From positions 1-12,488 of the forward strand of contig CAJWVP010000045.1 of NCBI GenBank assembly GCA_913048145.1: a stretch of DNA of 12,488 nucleotides. The letters run 5' to 3'. The translations under genes and the position numbers were made by a program. The notes beneath the pieces are model-generated. The model was not told the origin of the DNA and did not search any database. It saw only the letters and a program-made list of their open reading frames with translations. Origin of the DNA: an uncultured Rhodospirillaceae bacterium (lineage in GTDB: Bacteria > Pseudomonadota > Alphaproteobacteria > Rhodospirillales > Casp-alpha2). Positions 6,400-12,488 of the stretch are shown in pieces; the first letter of the stretch is position 1; each line of letters opens with the position of its first letter.

Positions 6400-8439
6400 C
6401 TAGCCCTTTGTTACCTCGACGTTCGCTGCGAACTTTGCGCTGCCGACGGTGAAGTAGAAGAAGTCTAAGGCATTGTCGGGCAAAACTTTATCTCCCGACG
6501 TGACGTTGTTCAAGCCCGCGACGCCGTCGCGCATCCAGACGACGCCGCTAGGGATTTGGTCCGTGACGTGGGCCTTAGCGTCGAACGCGCCCCGGTGGTT
6601 GAAGATGCGGATAGCGTCGCCATCGCCAAGTCCACGCGCCATGGCGTCTGTGGGCGATAGCCAAAGTATGCCCCCGGGATCTCGTTTCTCTAGCAGGGGT
6701 AGAGCCTGACCGTGATCATAGAAGGCATGGAATTGGGTCAACGTGCGGCCCGTGCCGAGCGCCAGGGGATATGCGTCACCATCCGTCACAATATCGCTGT
6801 GGGACGGCAGGGGTGGCAGGCCGACCGACCGAGCCCGTTCCGAATAGAACTCAATCTTGCCCGATGGCGTCGCAAACGCGTGGGTCGGATAGGCGACGTG
6901 GGAGACGTTCATGGGAGCCATGCCGGCGTTTTTGCGGAGGTCCGCAATGGTCGCGTATCCCGTGCCCGGGTGGTCAAGGACCGTGTCCAGCATCTCTTCT
7001 TGGGAAGACCAGGGATAGACGTCGTCCACATCCAGACGGTTGGCAAGGTCGCGGACCACATCCTGCACCGGCCGGGCTTCGCCTTCCGCTTCCAACACCT
7101 TTTCGGCCAGGTAAACGTGCGTGTGGGTGGCCTTGCAGCCTAGGTCTTCCAGCCATGCGGTTGCGGGCAGGACGACATCCGCGTGTCGACGTGCGGTCTC
7201 ATTCATGAAGAGATCGTGACAGACTACCAGATCCAGCTTGTTGAGCGCACCTGCGACCCGGGTCGCGTCCGCGAAAGACGAAATGAAGTTCGACCCGAAT
7301 AGCAACAAAGCCTTCACGCGGCCATCGTCGAGCGACTCGGTAATCTCCGACATCTGGCTCGGCACGTATGTGCCAGGCTTGCGCTGGTCGTCGGCAGTGA
7401 TGGATTGGAACCCGGCGCCGTGGGCCCGGGCGCCGTGACGTTCTCCCAAACCCGAACCTGCAACACCATAGCCGCCCACAAGAGCTGGTAGGCAGGAGAT
7501 GGCGCGCGCCGACTGCCAGGCGTTGGCGCCTTTGTGGATGGAACTGCCACCCATGATGATGGCGGCCGGCTGGCTGTTGGCGTAATCGTGGGCGAGCGCC
7601 GTGATGCGGTCCGCCGGGATCCCCGTTTCGGCGGCCGCCCATTCTGGGGTAAGGTCTGCCACATGGTCGCGGAGTTCGGTGAAGCCGATGGTGTGCTGGG
7701 CGATGAAGTCCGCGTCCGCCAAGTCCTCGGCAATGATCACGTGCATCATCGCCAGAGCCAACGCCGCGTCGGAGCCCGGTTTGAGAAGGAACACGTCGTC
7801 CGATTGCGCCGCCACTTCGGTGCGTCGGACATCGATGGTGACCAGCTTCGCTCCCCGCTTCTGAGCCGCGCGGACGTGGCGGGTTGTGTTCGGCTGGCTG
7901 TGGAAATTGGCGCCCCACATGATGATCAGATTGGAATTGGCGCTGATGTCTTCCTTGGTGTTGACCTCCAACGCCCCGGTGAGCCCGAGCCCAAAGCCGC
8001 CCATGCCCCAGCAGATCATCGCCGGCACCCAGGATTGGCACCCATAGAGATTGGCGAACCGCGCCAACAGCTGCCCGCTGGAGGCGAGCCCGTAATTGTT
8101 GGCAAGAATCCCATGCCCCCCCCAGATGGCCGTCCGTTCGCGCCCGGCGATCCGGAGGCGAGACGTGATGAAGTCGAGTGCTTGGTCCCAATCCACCTCG
8201 CGCCAGGAAGCGTCGTTCCGACGGTCGCGGACCATCGGTTTCAACACGCGTTTCGGATTGCCGATGATCTCGGCAGCGGCCTGGCCGCGTACGCAGAGGA
8301 ACCCTTGGCTGTCGGGATGGTCTGTGTTGCCGGTGATTTTCACTAGCTTTCCGTCCTCGACTTCCGCCACCATCCCGCAAAGCGTAGGATGGCAATTCAT
8401 GGGGCACATGGTAGGAATTTTCTGTGTCGCGCCGGTCAT
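6400..8439 (-). CDS. Molybdopterin (Mo-bis-PGD) oxidoreductase of the DMSO reductase superfamily
   Basis: This 679-aa protein has the domain order of the superfamily: an N-terminal [4Fe-4S] domain (about 1-60), catalytic molybdopterin domains (about 65-540) and a C-terminal molydopterin-dinucleotide-binding beta-barrel (about 560-679, starting PLALGTGRTLTQFH). The Fe-S cysteines are C12, C16, C21 and C49, with PDSQGFLCVRG around the last. Residues 105-112 (IWGGHGIL), MWGANFHSQ (174-182), VTIDVRRTE (200-208), LKPGSDAALALAM (219-231) and HADVVLPATAWLED (419-432) match the cofactor-binding parts of the family. Cys143 in MICWGMGG is where a Cys/Ser Mo ligand is expected. There is no twin-arginine signal, so it is cytoplasmic. 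The substrate (formate-like, thiosulfate-like, hydroxylation or other) is not evident. It follows the second MFS gene by 82 bp and is tightly coupled to the membrane hydroxylase gene. Confidence 0.93.
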   Translation of the reverse strand: MTGATQKIPTMCPMNCHPTLCGMVAEVEDGKLVKITGNTDHPDSQGFLCVRGQAAAEIIGNPKRVLKPMVRDRRNDASWREVDWDQALDFITSRLRIAGRERTAIWGGHGILANNYGLASSGQLLARFANLYGCQSWVPAMICWGMGGFGLGLTGALEVNTKEDISANSNLIIMWGANFHSQPNTTRHVRAAQKRGAKLVTIDVRRTEVAAQSDDVFLLKPGSDAALALAMMHVIIAEDLADADFIAQHTIGFTELRDHVADLTPEWAAAETGIPADRITALAHDYANSQPAAIIMGGSSIHKGANAWQSARAISCLPALVGGYGVAGSGLGERHGARAHGAGFQSITADDQRKPGTYVPSQMSEITESLDDGRVKALLLFGSNFISSFADATRVAGALNKLDLVVCHDLFMNETARRHADVVLPATAWLEDLGCKATHTHVYLAEKVLEAEGEARPVQDVVRDLANRLDVDDVYPWSSQEEMLDTVLDHPGTGYATIADLRKNAGMAPMNVSHVAYPTHAFATPSGKIEFYSERARSVGLPPLPSHSDIVTDGDAYPLALGTGRTLTQFHAFYDHGQALPLLEKRDPGGILWLSPTDAMARGLGDGDAIRIFNHRGAFDAKAHVTDQIPSGVVWMRDGVAGLNNVTSGDKVLPDNALDFFYFTVGSAKFAANVEVTKG

Positions 8440-8521
8440 ATTATAGACCTTGGTTCGGTTCCGATAACCCAGGAGTATGAAGAAAACTTAATCCCAAGTA
8501 CAAGCCTGCTTGGCCCAGGTC

Positions 8522-9727
8522 TTAGTTTTTCGTTGCGGATTGGTCCTCCTTAAACCCGAAGGCTACGAGTATTGCGCCGGCCAGAACTAGGCCCCCGGTC
8601 GCTGTCCAGGCTGCCATGTAGCCACCCGCGTGGTCGACGATCAAGCCGAAGATGATCGGGCCGACTGCGCCGCCCAGTGATGTGGCAAACAGGTTTGAGC
8701 CGATGGCTGAGCCGGCTAGGCTAGGATCCACAGTTTCCGCGCAGATGGTGTGTAATAAAGCTGCATAGGCCAGTATTGTGCCGCCCAGCAAGAGCGCCAG
8801 GATCGCCAGAACGGCCACGTGCCAAGATGGGTTTGCCGCCGTGAACACGAACATGGAGGCCGCCGCCGTGGTCATAATTCCGACGACCACGCCTTTGCGC
8901 CGGCCCTTGGCGAAGCGGTCGCTGAAGAATGCCCAAAAGACCCGTCCCGCGGCACCCGTGATCTGCGAAAATCCGACGCAGAGCGCAGCAAATGGCTGAC
9001 TGGCGCCGGCCACGTCACGTAGAAACAAGGTGAGGTATGTGATGAATGATTGCTGGCCGGCGTTAAAGGAGACACTGGCTAAATTGAATTTCATTAGGTT
9101 TCGGTTGGTCATGATCGATTTGAGATTGCGCAGCGCGGCTCCCAATCCTCCGCCCCCGATGGTGCGGCGCTGGATTAGGTGCCACCAGCAAAGGCCGATG
9201 ATCATGGCTGCCGCCGCCGCGCTCCACAGTGCCCAGCGCCAGGGCATGAACACCACCATGGCCCCGAAGCCGGACGCTACCAAACCGCCCATGGGCACGC
9301 CCATCTGCTTAACCCCCATGGCTGTTGCCCGGTGTTCCGGCTTGAACCAGTTCAGCACACCCTTGGCTGTAGCGGGATTTACCAGCGCATAACCCAAACC
9401 CATGACAAACGTAGCGATTACCGCCAGTAAATAACTGGAGATGGCCGCGAAAAGCCCGGCGCCGACGGCCATTAGGAAAGACGCCAAGCTAAGCGACAGG
9501 GCAACGCCAAGTCGATCCGCCAAGGCGCCGGCGGGAATGGCGCCGAGGGTCAGCGCGAAATAGAAGGCCGACATGAATGAGCCCACCTGGGTTGCGTTCA
9601 GATCCAGATCGGCGCGGATCACCGGTGCCATTGTCATCACCGAGGTGTAGCCGATGGTGCCGACCCCATGGACCAAGGTTAGCAGCACGATGCGGCCACG
9701 CCAGGGGTTGAGTTGGGCCTCGCTCAT
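8522..9727 (-). CDS. MFS transporter (second of a paralogous pair)
   Basis: A 401-aa polytopic membrane protein with about 12 hydrophobic segments is predicted. MFS motif A appears as GALADRLG (67-74) in the loop after helix 2, and the segment from 110 to 148 carries GLGYALVNPATAKGV, then WFKPEHRATAMGVKQMGVP and GG. The proton- or substrate-coupled uptake or export of a small organic solute is the expected role. In an ungapped hand alignment its first 150 or so residues are identical to the upstream MFS protein at a little under half of positions, so the two arose by duplication. Its ATG overlaps the upstream stop by 4 nt (ATGA at 9727-9724). No signal for substrate is visible; carboxylates are common substrates for relatives with this helix 4-5 motif, which is inference only. 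Confidence 0.93.
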   Translation of the reverse strand: MSEAQLNPWRGRIVLLTLVHGVGTIGYTSVMTMAPVIRADLDLNATQVGSFMSAFYFALTLGAIPAGALADRLGVALSLSLASFLMAVGAGLFAAISSYLLAVIATFVMGLGYALVNPATAKGVLNWFKPEHRATAMGVKQMGVPMGGLVASGFGAMVVFMPWRWALWSAAAAAMIIGLCWWHLIQRRTIGGGGLGAALRNLKSIMTNRNLMKFNLASVSFNAGQQSFITYLTLFLRDVAGASQPFAALCVGFSQITGAAGRVFWAFFSDRFAKGRRKGVVVGIMTTAAASMFVFTAANPSWHVAVLAILALLLGGTILAYAALLHTICAETVDPSLAGSAIGSNLFATSLGGAVGPIIFGLIVDHAGGYMAAWTATGGLVLAGAILVAFGFKEDQSATKN

Positions 9728-10923
9728 TTTGGTGGGCCCTCACGGAATTTGAAGGCCAATAGCCCAACACCGATGGCGACTAATCCTGCCGTGACCAGCC
9801 AGGCGTTGTCATAGCCACCCCAAGTATCGACAACGTAACCGAAAATCACCGGACCCATCATGCCACCGATATGCACGCCGACCATGGAATAACCCACTGC
9901 CGATGCCGCCAGGCGCGGGTCGACCATTTCCAAGGCGATGGCTTGCCCGACCGGCGCGAACGACGCGATGGTGACCCCAAGAACCAACACCAAAGCCATG
10001 GCGTACCAGAGCCCCCAGCCGGGCGTTACCCAGATCATGGCGGCTAGAAACACCGCCGCTGTCCCGCAGATCCAATTGCACAGCACAACCCGCCGGCCGA
10101 CGAATTTGTCGCTGAGCGCGCCAAAATAGATGCGGGCGAAGAAACTCGCGGTCTGCGCCAGGCCCATCGCGAAACCGGCCATCGGCTGACTGGCGCGGGC
10201 CACCTCCGTTAGGAATAGGGTGAGGAAACCGAAGAAGTTGGTCTGACCCACGTTCAACAGACCATTGGAGACCGAGAAGACATGGGTGTTTGGGTCGCCG
10301 AGAACTTCACCGATTTGGGCCAGCGGATTCTTTTGCTGTTCCGGCGGGATGGGGCGGTGGAATTTCATCAGGTAGAGACACAAAATTCCGTTCAGCGCGA
10401 TGGCGGCGGCGATACCCAACATGATGTCCTGCCAATGCACCAAGGTCACCAGTGCGCCGTTGCCCGCTGCGATGATGCCGCCCGCCGGTACGCCCACCTG
10501 TTTGATCCCCATGGCCGTGCCGCGCCGGTCCGGGGGGAACCAGTCGAAGACGCCGCGTGCCGTGGACGGGTTGTTCATGGAGTAGCCGAGGCCCATGAAG
10601 AACAAGGCAGCCAGGCATTCGTAATAGCCGTCGGCATAGCTTAGCATGACCGCTGACAGCGCCATCAGGATATGACCGATGAATAGGGACCGGCCGATGC
10701 CGAACCGGTCGGTCATGACCCCGGCCGGCAGCGAGCCGATGGCTTGGGCCATGTAGTAGGCGGTGATGAACAGGCCGAACTGGGTTGCCGTCAGGCTGAG
10801 CTCGTTGGAGATGACCGGCGCCATGGCCAGGACTGAGACTACGTTAACCGTCCCGACCAGGTGCGCGGCCACCAGGATCGGCAATCGGGCCAGCCAGGGA
10901 TTGGACTCGATGGGTTCTCTCAT
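9724..10923 (-). CDS. MFS transporter (first of a paralogous pair)
   Basis: The 399-aa product is a 12-helix major facilitator protein. Motif A is GVMTDRFG (68-75), and the region 111-149 contains GLGYSMNNPSTARGV, then WFPPDRRGTAMGIKQVGVP and GG, closely parallel to the downstream paralogue. The N-termini also align without gaps (NPW, MAPVI, ATQ, PAG, DR-G). The ATG at 10923 overlaps the TGA of the hydrolase gene (ATGA), and its own TGA overlaps the next MFS start in the same way, so hydrolase and both transporters are likely translated from one message in sequence. Two overlapping paralogues may form a heteromeric carrier or may move two related compounds, for example substrate in and product out. 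The sequence does not decide. Confidence 0.93.
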   Translation of the reverse strand: MREPIESNPWLARLPILVAAHLVGTVNVVSVLAMAPVISNELSLTATQFGLFITAYYMAQAIGSLPAGVMTDRFGIGRSLFIGHILMALSAVMLSYADGYYECLAALFFMGLGYSMNNPSTARGVFDWFPPDRRGTAMGIKQVGVPAGGIIAAGNGALVTLVHWQDIMLGIAAAIALNGILCLYLMKFHRPIPPEQQKNPLAQIGEVLGDPNTHVFSVSNGLLNVGQTNFFGFLTLFLTEVARASQPMAGFAMGLAQTASFFARIYFGALSDKFVGRRVVLCNWICGTAAVFLAAMIWVTPGWGLWYAMALVLVLGVTIASFAPVGQAIALEMVDPRLAASAVGYSMVGVHIGGMMGPVIFGYVVDTWGGYDNAWLVTAGLVAIGVGLLAFKFREGPPK

Positions 10924-12185
10924 TGTCGCGAGAGCGTTGCGCCGTCCATGCCGTCCCTCGGCCGGTCCAGATGGCGAAGAACCGTCGGCGCAATATCCAC
11001 GGCGGAGGTTTCTTGATCGGTCTGGGAGCCGGCGGCAAACCCTCCCCCGATGGCCATTAGGAACGGGTTCTGTTCGTATTTGCCGAGGCCGCCATGCTCG
11101 CCCTTGCCCGTCTCCAGGGTCATGGAAAACCGATTGGCGAAGGCGGCGCTGAGGCCGGGAATACCGTATGCCGTTTCCGTATCGGATTTGGCGGCGTCCA
11201 CGGCGATGGCCAGGGCGCCATCGGATCGCTGTCCGATACTCTCCAGATCGGCGCCCGCATAGACGTCGCCGACTCCGTCCAGGCTGTCCAGGTAGAGGGC
11301 GATGTCTGCTATTTTGTGGCGTTGGTTGTCAGCCAGGTAAACGAAGGCGCTGAAACCTTGGGAGGCGACGACCACGTCACTGGAATCGGTATGCGCCTTG
11401 AAACCGGCGGCGACCAGTTTCGCATCCAGGTCGACAATTTCACCGACGGTTTCGTGCCCGTGGTCGGATCCGATCAGAAGTAGTATGTCTTCACCCGTCG
11501 CATTCAGCTTATCCACGGCTTCGGCCACCGTGCCCGCGTTTGCGTCGGCCGCCGCGATGGCAGCCAAGTGCTCTGGCGAGCCGAGTACGTGGGAATGCTG
11601 AGAGTGGTCCGGCTCGCACTGCCACAGCACGGCGAACGCCGGTTTGCGATCGCCCAGCACCTCTTGGCAGAACCGTTCCGTCATCGCCGTGTCGCCCTCG
11701 GCGTCGTGGGTCACGTTGAGGTGGTCATCGCCAACTATGGGTTGGCCGCCCGGGCCAAAGGAGCCGGCCCGATGATAGACGTAGCCGTGATTGTCCGGAT
11801 CCTGGAAATAGGCGGCGCCGGGCGAGACGTTGGAGTAGACAATGCTGCCACCCGCGTCCTTGAGACGTTCGGCCATGGTGGGGACGCGCAGGGTCCGACC
11901 TGTCGCCGCCTTCAACCGGTCACGAAAGTCCGGCGCGCCGACGGACAGCGGCACTAGGCCTTTACCCTCGTCCAGAGCCACGGCATTGCCTTCCAGGCCG
12001 TGTTGACCGGGATGGCAGCCGGTGGCGATGGAGGCCGATGTGGTCCGCGTGGTAGAGGGGAAGACACTGCGATGCTTAATAAACTGACGGGCGGTAGCGC
12101 TCAGCCGGCAGAGGTTCGGCGTCCATTCCGGACGGATCATGTCGGCACGCAGCCCGTCGCAAATGACCAATACGGCACGTTTCAT
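10920..12185 (-). CDS. Alkaline phosphatase/NPP-superfamily hydrolase (type I phosphodiesterase, cytoplasmic)
   Basis: With the start at 12185 the protein has 421 aa. It carries the full two-metal site of the alkaline phosphatase superfamily's NPP branch: Asp10 in VICDGLRADM, the nucleophile Thr46 in FPSTTRTTSASIATG (42-56), Asp193 and His197 in EPDHSQH, Asp241-His242 in GSDHGH, and His364 in GEHGG. Relatives include nucleotide pyrophosphatase/phosphodiesterases, phosphonoacetate hydrolase and aryl/alkyl phospho- or sulfo-ester hydrolases; the residues around Thr46 (T-T-R-T-T) differ from the usual K-T-F-P-N of NPPs, so substrate cannot be transferred. There is no signal peptide, unlike many family members, so it should act on an imported compound. 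It is coupled to two MFS genes and preceded by an acyl-CoA ligase. I chose the ATG at 12185 over a TTG at 12221 because it has AAGGTG 8 nt upstream and begins directly with MKRAVLVICDG. Confidence 0.88.
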   Translation of the reverse strand: MKRAVLVICDGLRADMIRPEWTPNLCRLSATARQFIKHRSVFPSTTRTTSASIATGCHPGQHGLEGNAVALDEGKGLVPLSVGAPDFRDRLKAATGRTLRVPTMAERLKDAGGSIVYSNVSPGAAYFQDPDNHGYVYHRAGSFGPGGQPIVGDDHLNVTHDAEGDTAMTERFCQEVLGDRKPAFAVLWQCEPDHSQHSHVLGSPEHLAAIAAADANAGTVAEAVDKLNATGEDILLLIGSDHGHETVGEIVDLDAKLVAAGFKAHTDSSDVVVASQGFSAFVYLADNQRHKIADIALYLDSLDGVGDVYAGADLESIGQRSDGALAIAVDAAKSDTETAYGIPGLSAAFANRFSMTLETGKGEHGGLGKYEQNPFLMAIGGGFAAGSQTDQETSAVDIAPTVLRHLDRPRDGMDGATLSRQ

Positions 12186-12193
12186 GGGGTGGG

Positions 12194-12199
12194 CACCTT
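12194..12199 (-). promoter_or_regulatory. Shine-Dalgarno deciding the hydrolase start
   Basis: AAGGTG on the minus strand ends 8 nt before the ATG at 12185. The rival TTG at 12221 overlaps the upstream gene's TGA but has no ribosome binding site. Confidence 0.55.
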
Positions 12200-12217
12200 T
12201 CGGGCTGGCGTTGCCAA

Positions 12218-12488
12218 TCAAGGAGTTAGGCGAATAAGGGCGTCAACGGCAAGAACGCCCGCTCCGGCTTTGGCTACGCAAAGCGGATTGATTTCCGCTT
12301 CCAGGATACATGGGCGTTCGATAGCTGCCAATCTGGAGACCGCCGCCACTGCCTCGGCTAGGGCATCCAGGTCGCCTTTGGGCATGTTTCGGTATCCACG
12401 AATGGGTGCCAGGCCGCGGACCTCATTGATCATCTCTCGGGCCGTTGCCGTATCGACGGGCGCAGGCCGTACGGTGGCGTCGCCGTAG
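12218..12488 (-). CDS. C-terminus of an ADP-forming acyl-CoA ligase/synthetase (ATP-grasp domain), cut by window edge
   Basis: The frame is open from the window edge and ends at a TGA (12220-12218), giving the last 89 residues. These include TAREMINEVRG, LAPIRGYRN, a helix with LDALAEAVAAVSRLA, EAEINPLCV and the terminal VDALIRL. This is the end of the ATP-grasp subdomain of NDP-forming acetate/acyl-CoA synthetases and related acetyltransferase-like proteins, where E-x-x-I-N-P-L is a standard strand. Such enzymes form acyl-CoA from a free acid with ATP giving ADP, or run in reverse. An in-frame ATG at 12433 is internal, since the similarity continues upstream of it. The gene precedes the hydrolase by 32 nt and is probably in the same operon, suggesting that an acid released or imported nearby is CoA-activated. 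Confidence 0.85.
   Translation of the reverse strand, partial: YGDATVRPAPVDTATAREMINEVRGLAPIRGYRNMPKGDLDALAEAVAAVSRLAAIERPCILEAEINPLCVAKAGAGVLAVDALIRLTP

Noticed and set aside
7534..8346. 270-codon plus-strand frame opposite the Mo enzyme
   Set aside because: It is antisense to a well supported gene, has no recognisable fold and no convincing ribosome binding site.
7199..8407. 402-codon minus-strand frame inside the molybdopterin oxidoreductase gene
   Set aside because: It is an out-of-phase reading of the real gene, rich in Arg, Pro and Gly, with no domain; the overlapping frame has all the expected Fe-S and cofactor motifs.
8440..8445. Perfect TATAAT on the minus strand just before the Mo-enzyme ATG
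   Set aside because: Used as a -10 box it would start transcription inside the coding region, the -35 position is poor (TTATCG at 16 nt), and the next in-frame ATG lacks a ribosome binding site. Probably chance.
12186..12221. TTG start at 12221 for the hydrolase, overlapping the ligase stop
   Set aside because: No Shine-Dalgarno precedes it and the 12-residue extension is not hydrophobic or conserved-looking; the ATG at 12185 is better placed.

Overview
The window looks like a piece of a GC-rich (roughly 60% by eye) proteobacterial chromosome. I favour an alphaproteobacterium, perhaps Rhodospirillales-like, from the protein style and the dense, overlapping catabolic operons; no phylogenetic marker gene is present, so this is inference. 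There are 11 complete protein genes, two genes cut by the window edges, one apparent gene remnant, and no RNA genes, CRISPR arrays, insertion sequences or phage genes that I can see.

Layout. Positions 1-1019 (minus strand) hold the start of an ABC-ATPase operon of the peptide/nickel uptake class: an OppD/DppD-type ATPase (21-1019) whose stop overlaps the start of the next gene, which leaves the window after 8 codons. A 263-bp divergent control region (1020-1282) separates it from a plus-strand operon: a carboxymuconolactone decarboxylase-family protein (1283-1690), a 3-hydroxyisobutyrate dehydrogenase-family oxidoreductase (1690-2559) and a short-chain dehydrogenase (2604-3335). Converging on this from the minus strand is a two-gene unit: an RraA-fold protein, more likely a 4-hydroxy-2-oxoacid aldolase than an RNase E regulator (4529-5029), followed by an FMN-dependent alpha-hydroxy-acid oxidase (3393-4517). 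Upstream of that unit is a 350-bp gap (5030-5379) carrying what looks like the decayed N-terminus of a zinc-type alcohol dehydrogenase/quinone reductase.

The right half (5380-12488) is one long minus-strand series, in transcription order: the C-terminus of an ADP-forming acyl-CoA ligase (cut by the edge), a cytoplasmic alkaline-phosphatase/NPP-superfamily hydrolase, two paralogous MFS transporters, then after 82 bp a molybdopterin oxidoreductase and a membrane histidine-box (fatty acid hydroxylase/sterol desaturase) enzyme. Three junctions in the window are 4-nt ATGA stop/start overlaps (1-24/21, hydrolase/MFS and MFS/MFS), and the Mo-enzyme/hydroxylase junction is only 3 nt, so translational coupling is likely.

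Together the genes look like catabolic modules for imported organic acids or esters: uptake (ABC system, MFS pair), hydrolysis of a phospho-/sulfo-ester or phosphonate-like bond, CoA activation, redox steps (Mo enzyme, di-iron hydroxylase, SDR, HIBADH-type, FMN oxidase) and aldol cleavage. No substrate can be named from sequence alone. The most unusual parts are the coupled hydrolase/twin-MFS unit, the pairing of a Mo-bis-PGD-type enzyme with an O2-dependent-type membrane hydroxylase, and the dehydrogenase remnant.
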